A stretch of DNA of 41,564 nt from CAZLYK01 sp964563495 (GCA_964563495.1 CAZLYK010000039.1:1-41564); one strand, 5' to 3'; positions 9,392-19,500 are shown, numbered from the stretch's first letter. Program-made: numbers and translations. The notes: generated by a model from the sequence alone, not told the origin.

Positions 9392-10216
9392 CTACATATA
9401 AGTGCCGCCGGTGACGAGCAGGACGTGTCCGGTGACGTAATCAGATAACGGTGAAGCAAGGAAAAGGACCGGACCAGCGGCTTCTTCCGGCGTTCCCGGG
9501 CGGCCGAGCGGGATGAACTGCACCGCCATCTGTCTCATCTGCTCGGGAATACCCAACTGCACTTCATTCTCGCCGACGTGGACAGGTTGCTGCTTCTCTT
9601 TGGCGGCAGTCAACCGCGTCTCGATAAAACCATAGGCGACAGCGTTGACATTGATGTTGAAACGCCCCCATTCCTTGGCCAGCGTTTTGGTCACGCCGAC
9701 GATACCCATCTTGCCTGCCGAGTAGTTTGCCTGGCCGGGGTTCCCGGCGACGCCGGAGGTCGAAGAGACGTTGACGATCTTGCGATGAATTCGCCTGCCT
9801 TCGGCCATCTCCTGTTTGGCGACTTCGCGCATGTATGGAACCGCAGCGCGAATGATGCGAAACGGCGCGGTCAAATGCACGTCGATCATCGCCTGCCACA
9901 TCTCGTCGGTGATGTTTTGCGCGACCGCGTCCCAGGTGTACCCCGCATTGTTGACGATGATATCGATCCTCCCGTACTCCTGCACCGCAGTTTGGACAAT
10001 CCGCTCGGGAAAATCCTTTGCCGTGACGTCACCGACACAGGATCTGGCGACACCACCGGAGGCGTTGATCGAATTGACCACTCCTTCCGCGACCTCGCCG
10101 TCCAGGTCGTTGACCACGACGTGCGCGCCGTGCTGTGCAAAGAGTGTCGCAATCGCGCGCCCAATGCCGCGCCCGGAACCCGTAATGATTGCTGATTTGC
10201 CTTCAAGTAGTTTCAT
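9392..10216 (-). CDS. SDR oxidoreductase (FabG/3-oxoacyl-ACP reductase-like)
   Basis: A 274-aa classical short-chain dehydrogenase/reductase. It has TGSGRGIG (12-19) for cofactor binding, NNAG (89-92), catalytic S in NVSSTSG (about 151-154) and Y165/K169 in YSAGK. It is longer than typical FabG (about 245 aa), with an insertion before the catalytic serine (residues 135-145) and an extra helix region after residue 200 (TAAKEKQQPVHVGE). Such insertions are known in SDRs of fatty acid or secondary metabolism. GGAAGA precedes ATG 10216. The upstream frame continues through a repeat and is not credible coding. Exact substrate unknown. Confidence 0.85.
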   Translation of the reverse strand: MKLLEGKSAIITGSGRGIGRAIATLFAQHGAHVVVNDLDGEVAEGVVNSINASGGVARSCVGDVTAKDFPERIVQTAVQEYGRIDIIVNNAGYTWDAVAQNITDEMWQAMIDVHLTAPFRIIRAAVPYMREVAKQEMAEGRRIHRKIVNVSSTSGVAGNPGQANYSAGKMGIVGVTKTLAKEWGRFNINVNAVAYGFIETRLTAAKEKQQPVHVGENEVQLGIPEQMRQMAVQFIPLGRPGTPEEAAGPVLFLASPLSDYVTGHVLLVTGGTYM

Positions 10217-10232
10217 ATTCTTCCAGGGATTG

Positions 10233-10304
10233 AATAGACAGGATTGACAGGATTTTTTCAGGATCTTGTCTAATCCTGCAAAAATCCTGTCAATCCTGTC
10301 TATT
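10233..10304. repeat. ACAGGAT inverted repeat, 32-bp arms
   Basis: Arms 10233-10264 and 10273-10304 are complementary with a single mismatch around an 8-nt loop. The left arm begins AATAGACAGGATTGACAGGA. It fills most of the 94-nt gap between the S9 peptidase and reductase genes, both on the minus strand, so it would be transcribed as a long hairpin inside a possible operon. Confidence 0.95.
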
Positions 10305-10310
10305 ACTTGA

Positions 10311-12338
10311 TTAGCGGCTGGCGGCTTGATCCTTTCGCATGTGCTTCTCGAACCAGGCCATGAGATATAACTGCTGCGAGAGCTGGTGTGACGGGCGCCG
10401 CCAACCATGGAACTCATCCGGCATCCGCACCAGGATGGTCTCTTTCTTGAGCATCTTGAGGGCACGGTAATACTCTTCGCTCTGCCCGATCGGCGTGCGC
10501 AGATCGGACTCGCCGGTCATGACCATGGTCGGCGTCTTGACGTTCGCCACATAATTCAACGGCGAGCGCACGGCGAACTCCATCGGGTCTTCCCACGGGT
10601 ATTTTTTGAACTGGTAGTACCAGCTCGCCCCATCGGTTACCCCAACGAACGAATGCCAGTTGATCACGGGGCGCATCGAGACGGCTGCCGCAAAGCGATC
10701 CGTATGACCGACGATCCACGCGGTCAGGACCCCGCCGCCGCTTCCGCCGCAAACGAAGAGATTCCTTTCGTCGACGAAGCCTTTCGCCAGCGCCGCATCG
10801 ACCCCGGCCATCAGATCATCGTAGTCTTTTCCGGGATAGCTGTATTGAATCCCGTTGACGAAATCCTGCCCGTAGCCGGTCGAGCCGCGCGGATTGGTAT
10901 AGAGCACCGCATAACCGCCGGCCGCGAAGTTCTGGAACGCCCAATTCCAGGCGACCGAATACATCGACCACGGACCGCCGTGAATCCAGAGCACCATCGG
11001 ATATTTCTTGCCGGGCTCAAAATTGGCGGGTTTGATCAGCCACCCCTGAACCTTCAGGCCATCTGAAGATGTGTACCAAAGCTCTTCGGCGTCGCCGAGC
11101 CCGACGCCGCTCAAAACGTCCCGGTTGACGTCGACCAGCGTCTTCATCTCATCGATTCTGCCGGCGGGAAAGGTGACCAGGGTGCCGGGCTCTTTGTGGC
11201 TGCTCCGGATAGCCGCCCCCTGGCCGTTGTTCGCGATCGAAAACCCGCTGAAGAAATATTTATTGCCGAATGGACGGACCTTCCCGTCGGCGAGCGAAAC
11301 CCAATAAACATTGGTGCTCCCCTTCTCTTCAGAGGTGAAGTAGACCACGTCGCTTGGTGACGACCAACCGATATTCTGCGGTGAGCTGGGGAGGTTGCCG
11401 GCGAGCAGGCGTTTGCTGCCGCCCCCGCTGTCCATCAAATAGAGGCTCGCAACGTGGTTGGTATAAAGCTTGTCGTCATAACCGACATAGGCGATCAGCT
11501 TGCCGTCCGGCGATACTACGGGGTTGCCGTCCGGCCCTTTGCGATCGGTGAGAGGCCTGATCTCCAGAGTGGCGAGATCGACCGCATAGATCTCACTGTC
11601 GTTGCGCAGGTATTCGGCCTCGGGCTTGCGGATGCCCGAGACATAGATCGTTTTTCCATCGGAGGACCAGTCGAACCCGGTGTGGTTGAACTTACCGTTC
11701 GTGATCTGGCGCGGCGTCCCGCCGAGCATCGCATCGATCACAAACACCTGCGTCTGGCCTTTTGGCACCGGGCCTCGGCCATCGGCGGCCCAGCTCATCC
11801 GATCGACCACCGTCGCCGGCTTCGCCCACTCAGCGCCGCGCGGGCGTTCAGGCAACTTGATCGCAATGATCGGATCATTGTCCGGCGTGAAACTGGTGAA
11901 GGCGATGGATCTGCCGTCGGGCGACCATTTGAGATTGCCGGGCGCCTGCTCGAGGTGCGTCAACTGCGCCATCTCGCGCGTGTCCAGCCACATGACGTGA
12001 AGCTGATTCGTCCCGTCACGATCGGAGAGAAAAGCGATCCGCTTGCCGTCGGGCGACCAGACGGGCGAGCTGTCGTTGCGCGCCCCCGATGTCAACTCGC
12101 GCACGCGCGCACCGTCGACGTCGACAATCCATAGATTGCTGCGATATTGATCCTTCGCCTTGTCTACCCAGGTGCGAGTGAAAACTATCTGTTTACCGTC
12201 CGGAGAGATTTCAGGATTGCTCACGCTCTCCATCTCCATAAACGTCTCCTTATCGAGCAGGCGTGACTTCTGTTGCGCCACGGCCGTCAAGCTCAAAGCT
12301 AAGGTCAAAAGTACGAGGCTGATCTTTCCGAATCTCAT
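10311..12338 (-). CDS. Exported S9 family prolyl oligopeptidase-like peptidase
   Basis: A 675-aa secreted serine peptidase (S9, acylaminoacyl-peptidase/DPP-like). A Sec signal (about residues 1-21, ending TAVAQQ) precedes a seven-bladed beta-propeller of WD40-like/PD40 repeats (recurring SPDGKxIAF). The C-terminal alpha/beta hydrolase has nucleophile S533 in GGSGGG, D612 in GESDLRTP and H644 in EFHGW. It should remove short peptides from the N-terminus of oligopeptides in the periplasm. GGAGG (complement 12343-12347) sets the start at 12338, and a good promoter lies upstream. Confidence 0.93.
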   Translation of the reverse strand: MRFGKISLVLLTLALSLTAVAQQKSRLLDKETFMEMESVSNPEISPDGKQIVFTRTWVDKAKDQYRSNLWIVDVDGARVRELTSGARNDSSPVWSPDGKRIAFLSDRDGTNQLHVMWLDTREMAQLTHLEQAPGNLKWSPDGRSIAFTSFTPDNDPIIAIKLPERPRGAEWAKPATVVDRMSWAADGRGPVPKGQTQVFVIDAMLGGTPRQITNGKFNHTGFDWSSDGKTIYVSGIRKPEAEYLRNDSEIYAVDLATLEIRPLTDRKGPDGNPVVSPDGKLIAYVGYDDKLYTNHVASLYLMDSGGGSKRLLAGNLPSSPQNIGWSSPSDVVYFTSEEKGSTNVYWVSLADGKVRPFGNKYFFSGFSIANNGQGAAIRSSHKEPGTLVTFPAGRIDEMKTLVDVNRDVLSGVGLGDAEELWYTSSDGLKVQGWLIKPANFEPGKKYPMVLWIHGGPWSMYSVAWNWAFQNFAAGGYAVLYTNPRGSTGYGQDFVNGIQYSYPGKDYDDLMAGVDAALAKGFVDERNLFVCGGSGGGVLTAWIVGHTDRFAAAVSMRPVINWHSFVGVTDGASWYYQFKKYPWEDPMEFAVRSPLNYVANVKTPTMVMTGESDLRTPIGQSEEYYRALKMLKKETILVRMPDEFHGWRRPSHQLSQQLYLMAWFEKHMRKDQAASR

Positions 12339-12434
12339 AAATCCTCCTAGCCGGTTTTGAGTCCCGTGGTAGGGACAAAGGCAGATCTGCAAATGTCCAT
12401 TACGTACTGCGAGAAAATTCAGGCGTTGGGAGGC

Positions 12435-12463
12435 ATTAAACAACCGGCAACCGAATCAGTCAA
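12435..12463 (-). promoter_or_regulatory. Candidate sigma70 promoter of the S9 peptidase gene
   Basis: On the minus strand a -35 TTGACT (12458-12463) and a -10 TTTAAT (12435-12440) are separated by exactly 17 nt. The leader to ATG 12338 would be about 90 nt. Motif evidence only, but both boxes are 5/6 matches. Confidence 0.55.
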
Positions 12464-12503
12464 TTGCCAAGACGATCGGTGATATGGCATCTTTGGAAAA
12501 CCC

Positions 12504-12675
12504 TGGGTACGCACGCCCCCGGCGTGCGGTCTTCCAGCACGCCGGGGGCGTGCGTACCCACGATTTTCACTCCTCCGGCGTGTGCCCGAAGACCGCACGC
12601 TGGGGGCGTGCGTACCCAGGCTTTTCACTCCTCCGGCGTGCCCGAATGACCGCACGCCGGGGGCGTGCGTACCCA
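12504..12675. repeat. GGGTACGCACGCC hairpin repeat, one perfect inverted pair plus two tandem copies
   Basis: A 24-bp perfect inverted repeat (12504-12527 and 12537-12560, 9-nt loop) begins TGGGTACGCACGCC. Its right arm then recurs as direct copies at 12595-12618 and 12652-12675, with periods of 58 and 57 nt. The spacers between copies are themselves similar (CTTTTCACTCCTCCGGCGTG in one). The array occupies the gap between divergent S9 peptidase and reductase genes and ends 10 nt before the reductase Shine-Dalgarno. No transposase is nearby. The remainder of this 360-nt gap holds the S9 promoter and leader. Confidence 0.93.
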
Positions 12676-12698
12676 GGGTTTTCAGAGGAGAATACGGA

Positions 12699-13595
12699 AT
12701 GCAAATCGAGCGAGTCGGATTTATCGGCCTCGGAATCATGGGCGCGCCAATGGCCAGGAATCTGCTGAGAGCGGGTTTTTCATTGACCGTCGCCACTCGC
12801 ACGCCGGGCAAAGCAGCCGCTTTTGCCCATGAAAATGCCTCGCTCGGCGTGGTCCGCGCGGTTGAGACGGCTGCTCAGGTAGCCGCCGCGAGCGAGGTCA
12901 TCGTCACCATGGTCACCGATTCGCCGGATGTCGAGGCTGTCGCCAAGGGCGATCGGGGAATCTTCTCGGCGGCGAAACCGGGTTCGATCATTATTGATAT
13001 GAGCACGATCTCGCCGCAGGTCACACGTGACCTGGCGGACCAGGCAGCGGCGAACGGACTCGATTGGCTCGACGCGCCGGTCTCGGGCGGCGAAAAAGGC
13101 GCTATCGAGGGCGCGCTCACGATCATGGTCGGCGGCGACGCCGAAGCACTCGAACGAGTGCGCCCCGTGTTCTCGGCGATGGGTAAACGGATCACTCATT
13201 TCGGCCCGGCGGGCAACGGCCAAGCAGCCAAACTATGTAATCAGATCATGGTCGCCGTCAATATTTTGGCTGTCTGCGAAACGCTGACTTTCGCTCAAAA
13301 GGCGGGGCTGGATTTGAATACCCTGCACCAGGCTTTGACCGGCGGTGCGGCCAATTCGTGGGCACTCGAAGTCCTCGGCAAAAAGATGATCGACCGCGAT
13401 TTCAAACCGGCCTTTATGGTCAAACTTCAGCAGAAGGATCTGCGGCTGGTGCTTGACGCGGCCAACACCAACCACACGCCTTTGCCCATTGCTGCCATCG
13501 CCCATCAGCTCTTCTCGGCGGTCGAAGCCGAAGGCCGGGGCCATGACGGCACCCAAAGCCTGGTCAGAATTTTTGAAAGAATGGCCGGGTTGTAA
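12699..13595 (+). CDS. 2-hydroxy-3-oxopropionate reductase / 3-hydroxyisobutyrate dehydrogenase family protein
   Basis: A 298-aa beta-hydroxyacid dehydrogenase. The N-terminal Rossmann motif is GFIGLGIMG (7-15), the substrate-binding motif DAPVSGG lies at 125-131, and catalytic K178 is in GNGQAAKLCNQ. Likely reduces tartronate semialdehyde to D-glycerate (GarR/GlxR) or acts on a related semialdehyde. AGGAG at 12686-12690, 8 nt upstream, fixes ATG 12699; the longer open frame is a translation of hairpin repeats. It stands alone, and its stop abuts a 41-bp hairpin. Confidence 0.88.
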   Translation: MQIERVGFIGLGIMGAPMARNLLRAGFSLTVATRTPGKAAAFAHENASLGVVRAVETAAQVAAASEVIVTMVTDSPDVEAVAKGDRGIFSAAKPGSIIIDMSTISPQVTRDLADQAAANGLDWLDAPVSGGEKGAIEGALTIMVGGDAEALERVRPVFSAMGKRITHFGPAGNGQAAKLCNQIMVAVNILAVCETLTFAQKAGLDLNTLHQALTGGAANSWALEVLGKKMIDRDFKPAFMVKLQQKDLRLVLDAANTNHTPLPIAAIAHQLFSAVEAEGRGHDGTQSLVRIFERMAGL

Positions 13596-13689
13596 GAAAT
13601 AGACAGGATCAACAAGATTCGAAAGCAGATTTAACAGGGAGAAAATCGTGTTAAATCTGCTTTCGAATCTTGTTGATCCTGTCTATTTC
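13596..13689. repeat. ACAGGAT-family perfect inverted repeat, 41-bp arms
   Basis: Arms 13596-13636 and 13649-13689 are perfectly complementary over 41 bp around a 12-nt loop. They begin GAAATAGACAGGATC; the inner half (AAGCAGATTTAACA) is peculiar to this copy. The element starts at the base after the TAA of the + gene and ends 3 nt before the TGA of the convergent - gene, so the intergenic region is essentially the hairpin. It could act as a bidirectional 3' end, though it has no T tract. Confidence 0.97.
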
Positions 13690-13692
13690 AAT

Positions 13693-14337
13693 TCAATTCT
13701 TCGGGAAATCCGGGCTGGCCTTGACCTCGGCTATCTGCAGGTTGTGGCGCACATTGTGCAGCGGGATATAGATCAGCCACTGGTAAGCGTTGAGCGTATT
13801 GAAGACCGGGAACGGGTGTTCGGCCGTATGCGTCTTCAATGGCAGCGTCGTCTCTTCGGCGAACTTCAAGGTTTTCGCGCGGCCGGCATTGAGCTTGGCG
13901 ATCAACTCGGCGCGCGTCAGTTTTGCCGTCGGGACGATGCTTTCCGGGGCCTGAGCCTTGTTGTTGCGATTTGGGAGGACTCTTTCCAGAAACTCCGTCT
14001 TGCCTTTGGTTTTGGTCTCCCATTCCGGGTTCGGCTTATCCGCGAGCGCCTTCTCGACCTGGGCGAAGAGCAGACCTTCAGCCAACATAATGTGCTCTGC
14101 AACCTCGGCGACCGACCATTTCCCGGGAGCGGCCCTGAACTTCAATTGTTCATCGGTCAAACCCTCCACCGCGGCCATCGTCTCTTTATGTGAATCCTCA
14201 AGCAGCTTGATCACCTTGGCACGCTCTTCCTTCGTCATGACCCCTGCTTGATCGGCCGCCATGATCGGACTTCCAATCAGCAGGCCGAACCCCAGCATCC
14301 AAACAACAATCAACTTTGCGAATCCGGAAAATTTCAT
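13693..14337 (-). CDS. Exported DinB-like (DinB_2/DUF664 fold) protein
   Basis: A 214-aa protein with a signal peptide (about 1-28, ending SPIMAADQ) and a DinB-type four-helix bundle. Candidate metal ligands are H50 (LEDSHKET), H82 (VAEHIML) and H194/H198 (HNVRHNLQ), the spacing typical of DinB and bacillithiol-S-transferase-like proteins. Many of these are metal-dependent transferases; an exported version is common in soil Acidobacteriota but lacks known function. GGAGG (complement 14346-14350) sets the start at 14337. It lies 85 nt behind the TPR-thioredoxin gene on the same strand and may be cotranscribed. Confidence 0.75.
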   Translation of the reverse strand: MKFSGFAKLIVVWMLGFGLLIGSPIMAADQAGVMTKEERAKVIKLLEDSHKETMAAVEGLTDEQLKFRAAPGKWSVAEVAEHIMLAEGLLFAQVEKALADKPNPEWETKTKGKTEFLERVLPNRNNKAQAPESIVPTAKLTRAELIAKLNAGRAKTLKFAEETTLPLKTHTAEHPFPVFNTLNAYQWLIYIPLHNVRHNLQIAEVKASPDFPKN

Positions 14338-14356
14338 GACTAATCCCTCCAAAAAG

Positions 14357-14395
14357 AATAGACAGGATGAACAAGATTTATTCAAGATTAACAGG
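14357..14395. repeat. Partial ACAGGAT repeat upstream of the DinB-like gene
   Basis: A single arm reading AATAGACAGGATGAACAAGA and a further CAAGATTAACAGG unit, without a complementary arm. It lies directly in front of the DinB gene Shine-Dalgarno. Confidence 0.7.
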
Positions 14396-14422
14396 CCCTC
14401 ATCTTGAAGTGTCAGTTCTCGG

Positions 14423-16237
14423 CTAATTCTGCGAGCTCTGAGAATTGAGAAGCTGCAAAAGCACGCGCCTGATCTCTTCCGGCCGGCGCTCGCTGTCGCC
14501 GACCAGCATGGTTTCGATCTGACCTGATTGATCGATCACGATGTGAGTCGGAAAAGATTTAGCATTGAACTTGCCGATGATGAATTCCTCGGCATCGGCG
14601 ACAATGTGATAATCGAAAGGGGTCCGCTTGATAAATCCGCGGAGGGTGTCAGCCTGATCGAACGAGGGGGCGATAAAAACGACATTCTTGTTTTTGAACT
14701 CTTTGACGATCTGGTTGAGCTTAGGGATCTCCCTCCGACACGGGCCGCAGGCAATGAACCACAGGTTGAGGACTACGATCTTGCCCTGCAGCGCATTCAA
14801 GTCGAAAGTCATCCCATCGAGCGATGAAAGCTTGAACTCGGGCGATGGCTTTCTCGATGATCCGCTGCCGTTCTCCGGATTGCCATTCCGGCTGGCGGCG
14901 AGGAGGTATTCATCGAACCCCTGAAGATTTCCGAGCCGCTCTTTGTATCTGGCCTTGAGCCGCTCTTCGGCTTCCTGAGACCCTCTCGCCCAAGCTTCGA
15001 TAAAAGCCGCTTCCGATCGATCGTGCTGCCCCTGCGCATTCCAGATTTTCGCCTCGAGCAGGTAGGCGGCGAACCTCGGGTCCTGATCAAAAGCCTCAGC
15101 GGTTCTGATCGCCTTGAGAGCCTGTGGGTATTGCCCCTGGCGAAACGCCAAATCGGCCTGAACCAGGTAGGCCGCTCCCAACATCTGCTGGCCGAGCCTG
15201 CCGTTGACATCGCCGTAGAATCGCAACCTCCCCTCATTCAAGAAAGTAATCGCCTTCTCGATCAGCGGCGCCGCCTGGGTATAATTCTGATAGCGATTTT
15301 GATAGGCCAGGGCGAGAGTGAAATACGGTTGCGGGTTTTCGGGTTCGGCCGCGATCCAGCTCTGTGAGATCTTCTCGATCACACCCAGGGGCGCCCTCTC
15401 ATCACGCGCCCACTGAGTCGCCTGCCGGCGGGCAAATTCAGTTGCCGGGTAATCCTGCAGCATGGCGGACTTGATCTTTTGCACATCAGCCGGAATATTT
15501 GCCGCCAGACCACGACCGGCGATCTCGGCTTCGTAATCGCTGATCGCCTGCGAGGTGTATGGTGAATCCGGATATTTGTCGAATAATCGCTTGATCAGCT
15601 CACGGCTCTCCCGTTCACGACCGAGTGAAATGTGTCCGAAGGAAAGAGAACTGAGCAACTCTGCCGATTCAACGCGCCGGCCGCTCAGTTGCCGTATCTC
15701 GGCGTTGATCGCACCGACGGCTTTCTCGCCGTCGACCGCTAAAGCCATCGACCATTTTGCGCGATAAGCCGAGAAATTGTCGGGATAGAGCGCAACCTCA
15801 CGCGAGAAGAATTCCTGGTAGCGACCGGAATTTATTTTGCTCTCATACGCGCCGCGCGCCGGTTTGCCGTCGGCGCGATAGACCATCGAAGTAGCGTATG
15901 CCTGCTCATCCCATCCGCCATTCAAAGTAATGAAATGGACTGCGACGGCAGAGAGGTTATCCCGCAGCTTGAGATCATACCTGAATTGATTCCCCGCCCT
16001 GGTCATCTTCCCAGAGACGGTTTCACCGCCGCCCGGGAATGATAATCGGACAGTCAGATAGACATCATCATCGATCGTGAACCTGGCGCCCTCCACCGAT
16101 GTCTCGTATTTAATCGTTAAAGTCTGCCCCCACCTTGGTTGTTCGGGTTCAAAACGGGAGACCTGAGCTAAAGCATGACCGGGGAATATCCAAAGTATCC
16201 CCATGATCAGAACAAATCGGATTGTCAATTTTGTCAT
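14423..16237 (-). CDS. TPR-containing TlpA-like thioredoxin protein, exported
   Basis: A 604-aa periplasmic protein. A signal peptide (about 1-24, ending GHALAQ) is followed by an N-terminal beta-sandwich-like region, a long helical TPR-type middle (about 150-450, e.g. AAYLVQADLAFRQGQYPQAL) and a C-terminal thioredoxin/TlpA domain. That domain has FKLSSLDGMTFDLNALQGK, the redox motif C497-G-P-C500 and cis-proline P563 (SFPTHIVID). TlpA/ResA-like domains reduce disulfides outside the cytoplasm; the TPR region probably binds partners. AGGA precedes ATG 16237. Partner proteins are unknown. Confidence 0.82.
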   Translation of the reverse strand: MTKLTIRFVLIMGILWIFPGHALAQVSRFEPEQPRWGQTLTIKYETSVEGARFTIDDDVYLTVRLSFPGGGETVSGKMTRAGNQFRYDLKLRDNLSAVAVHFITLNGGWDEQAYATSMVYRADGKPARGAYESKINSGRYQEFFSREVALYPDNFSAYRAKWSMALAVDGEKAVGAINAEIRQLSGRRVESAELLSSLSFGHISLGRERESRELIKRLFDKYPDSPYTSQAISDYEAEIAGRGLAANIPADVQKIKSAMLQDYPATEFARRQATQWARDERAPLGVIEKISQSWIAAEPENPQPYFTLALAYQNRYQNYTQAAPLIEKAITFLNEGRLRFYGDVNGRLGQQMLGAAYLVQADLAFRQGQYPQALKAIRTAEAFDQDPRFAAYLLEAKIWNAQGQHDRSEAAFIEAWARGSQEAEERLKARYKERLGNLQGFDEYLLAASRNGNPENGSGSSRKPSPEFKLSSLDGMTFDLNALQGKIVVLNLWFIACGPCRREIPKLNQIVKEFKNKNVVFIAPSFDQADTLRGFIKRTPFDYHIVADAEEFIIGKFNAKSFPTHIVIDQSGQIETMLVGDSERRPEEIRRVLLQLLNSQSSQN

Positions 16238-16368
16238 TGAAAAGGTCCTGGTGGAAAAAAACCGGGGACTTTTGTCGATACTCTCTCTTCGCCACGTTGG
16301 CAGCGTTGACCAGATGATACATCGTTTGGCGGCTAAGCTCCCAGGAAAATTTTTCCCTCGCCATCTTT

Positions 16369-16516
16369 ATCCTTTAATCCTGTTGACAGCAATTTTCACG
16401 TTTGTGTGACCGCGAGGACGCGGTCACACAAACGTGAAAATTGCTGTCGCAGGGTAAACATTGATTGATGACCAATGCGATCAGCGCGGTTTTCAGTTTC
16501 ATGCGCGCTGTCTATT
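16369..16516 (+). repeat. Double-hairpin element, copy A
   Basis: Hairpin 1 has 30-bp perfect arms (16385-16414 and 16419-16448) around an AGGA loop, with TTTCACGTTTG in the stem. It is followed by a 41-nt core (16449-16489; contains CATTGATTGATGACCAATG) and a small second hairpin CAGCGCG/CGCGCTG (about 16482-16510). The element is bordered by TTAATCCTGTTGACAGC on the left and CTGTCTATT on the right, both ACAGGAT-family ends. The core matches copy B (19745-19785, opposite strand) at 38 of 41 positions. It follows the 3' end of the Asp-box gene and supplies its TAG stop. Confidence 0.9.
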
Positions 16517-19500
16517 TTATCGCCGGCAAATTGGCTTTGACGAGTTGATCATTAATCGACCTTAGCTCATTGTTTTTTATCCCACCCCAGCGACTGAGCA
16601 GGTCTTTCAACGATCTCTGCAATTGATCTGAAGCCGCGACTGCCTGAGAGGTCGGCGCGGCATCGGCTTCCTGCAGGATCTCCATGAGCGAGAGCAGCTC
16701 CCGATGAACCCTTGAGAGGCTCGCCTCGGTCTGGTTGCCTCCGCCAAAACGCCCGCCGCCGCTTCCTTCCAGCTCGGCCGCTTTTTGTTCGAGTGCGCCG
16801 AGCGCATCGGCCAGAGAACCAGACCCGGCCTGACCACGCAATTGCCTGATCTGCCTGCGCAGATTCCTGACCTGATCGAGCGCCTGGTAAGCTGCTTTGA
16901 TCGCCTCGTAGGCCTGCATCGATAAAGCGTATTGTTGATCCAGAGCGGAGGATGGAGTGTTGACGCGAGGGTCCAGCTTGAGAGTCAGCGGCTGGGTATA
17001 GGTCTTTCCGTCGACGATCAGCCTGACGGTATATCCTCCGGGATGCGCCAGCGGGCCTTCCGGCCGGCTCGGAGTGTCACGATAGATCGCTGAGATCGGA
17101 AAAGTGCGTGGAACGCCTTCGGGCGCAGGGTAGCGCAGATCCCAGACGAAGCGGTGCAAGCCGGCTTTGGCTGAAAGGATGCCGGGCCGGCGAAACCAGT
17201 ACGAGGGATACGGTTGTGTGCTGGCGTCGATCTGCTCGGGTCTGTCAGCGCTCGTATAGCGTCGCACCGGTTTGTTCGACCGGTCGTACACTTCCAGCGC
17301 CACCTCCCGGGCGTCGGATTTCAACCAGTAATGAAGCATCGCGCCGTCCGGCGGGTTCTGCCCCATCGGTTCCTCGGGCGGTATCGGGGTGTCCGTATTG
17401 ACGCTGCGCCGGTATCGAATGGCCGTCTGAGGCTTGAACAGAAAAACCTCGGAAGCCCGGACCTGATCACTCATCTCCCTGAGCGGTGTCATGTCATCGA
17501 GAATCCAAAAACTGCGCCCGTGTGTCCCGACCACCAGATCGTCGTCTTTGACCACCAGATCGCGAATCGACGTCGCCGGCATATTCGACCTCAGAGATTG
17601 CCAGTTCTCACCGTCATCGAATGAGACGTAGACCGCCTGTTCCGTTCCGGCGTAGAGCAACCCTTTGCGCAAGGGATCTTCGCGGACAACATTGACAATG
17701 CCGCCATCGGGTATCCCATTGACGATGCGCTTCCAGGTCCTGCCCCCGTCATGAGTACGATAGATATGCGGGCGCAGATCATCCAGTCGAAAAGTATTAA
17801 TTGCGGCGTAAGCGGTATCGTCATCGAAATGCGAGGCGTCGAGCAGCGAGACCTTGGCCCAGGATTTCAAATCCGGTGGAGTGATATTTTTCCAGGTTTT
17901 GCCCCCGTCACGTGTCAGGTGAATCAAACCGTCATCGGTCCCGGCCCAGATGGTGTCGACATTCTTGGGCGAGGGAGCAACTGTATAGATCACTCCGCGA
18001 CGCGGCATAGTCGCCATCTCGGCGGACCGGTAGACGCCTATGTTCTCCGGGACATCCCATTTATCGCGGCTCAAATCCGGGCTGATCACATCCCAGTTCC
18101 GGCCGCCATTCGTGGTTTTGAAAAGGACATTGCCGGCGACATAGAGGATGCGCGGATCGACCGGCGAAAAGATCACCGGCGCCGTCCGCAAAAACCGGTA
18201 CTTCCCGCTCCGGACGACCTCCGGGGCGATATTCTGAACCTGTCCGGTCGCCCAATCGTACCTGGTCATCTTGCCGCCATAGATCGTGTTTGGATTCAAA
18301 GGATCGGGTGCGACGTATCCATATTCTTCTACGCCGACCGTGCGCCAGTCCCGCCAGGTGATTGCTCCATAATCGCCGCGACTCGCGACCGCCGCGGAAC
18401 CGCTCTCCTGCTGGCCGCCATATACCCAATAGGGAAACCGGTTGTCGGTGATCACGTGATAGAACTGAGCAGTCGGCTGGTTGTACCACGAACTCCACGT
18501 TTCGCCGCCATTGACCGTGATCGTGGCGCCCTGATCGGTGGCGAAAAGCATGATTTCCGGATTGTCCGGGTTGATCCAGATCCGGTGATAATCATCGCCT
18601 CCGGGCGCTCCCTTGAAAGCCGTGAAGGTTTTGCCGCCGTCGGTCGATTTATAAGATGCCGTGTTCCCGACAAAAACAATTTCAGGATTTTTGGTATGGA
18701 CTCTGATCTCGGCGAAATCCGATCCGCGCCCCCAGACACGGTTGTCACCGTTGATGCGCCCCCAGCTCTCACCGCCGTCATCCGAACGATAGATCCCGCC
18801 CACCTGCGGATTGGCGTCGACCGTGGCATAAATGATCTTCGGATTGCTCCTCGAAATCCCAAATCCGATACGCCCGAGCCCTTGTTCATAAGTCGGGAGT
18901 CCCCTGGTCAATTGTCTCCAGGTGCTGCCGCCGTCGGTCGATTTGTACAACCCGCTGCCCGGCCCCTGCCAGGCGCCGTTTTCCCACGGACCCTGCCTGG
19001 CCTGCCATAAATCGGCGTAGAGAATCTGAGCATTCGACGGATCGAACTCCACTTGTATCGCGCCGGTGTTTTCATCTCGATAGAGAACCTTTTGCCACGA
19101 AACTCCTCCATCGACCGAGCGATAGACTCCGCGCTCCTGATTGGGTCCATAAGGATGACCAAGCACCGCAACGAAGAGACGGTTCGGGTCTTGAGGATCA
19201 ACCGTGATCGAACCTACCTGCTGCCCGTCACGCAGCCCCAGGTTGCGCCACGTCTTCCCGCCATCGACCGATTTGTAGACTCCATCGCCGGTTGAAAGAT
19301 CCGGGCGCTGCAGGCCTTCCCCACTGCCGACATAGATGATATTCGGATCCGAAGGCGCGACGGCCAGATCACCGATCGAGCCTGTCGGCTGTTCGTCAAA
19401 GATTGGAGTCCAGACACGGCCGTAATCCGTGGACTTCCAGACGCCGCCGTTGTTGACCCCGATAAAAAAGACATTCGGTTGACCGGGTACGCCAGTCGCG

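Noticed and set aside
9456..10465. Longer start of the reductase reading through the upstream repeat and S9 gene
   Set aside because: The extension encodes IDRIDRIFAG repeat sequence and overlaps the S9 peptidase gene; ATG 10216 gives the canonical SDR start.
12504..12675. Possible CRISPR array
   Set aside because: Only three direct units, spacers are similar to each other, no cas genes, and the first unit forms a perfect inverted pair; this is a hairpin repeat.
12582..12698. N-terminal extension of the GarR-like protein
   Set aside because: The 39 extra codons translate the GGGTACGC repeat; a good Shine-Dalgarno and the Rossmann start place the beginning at 12699.
17751..19010. 419-codon open frame on the plus strand
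   Set aside because: It lies wholly antisense to the well-supported Asp-box gene, has no recognisable domain or ribosome binding site, and reflects GC-rich codon structure.
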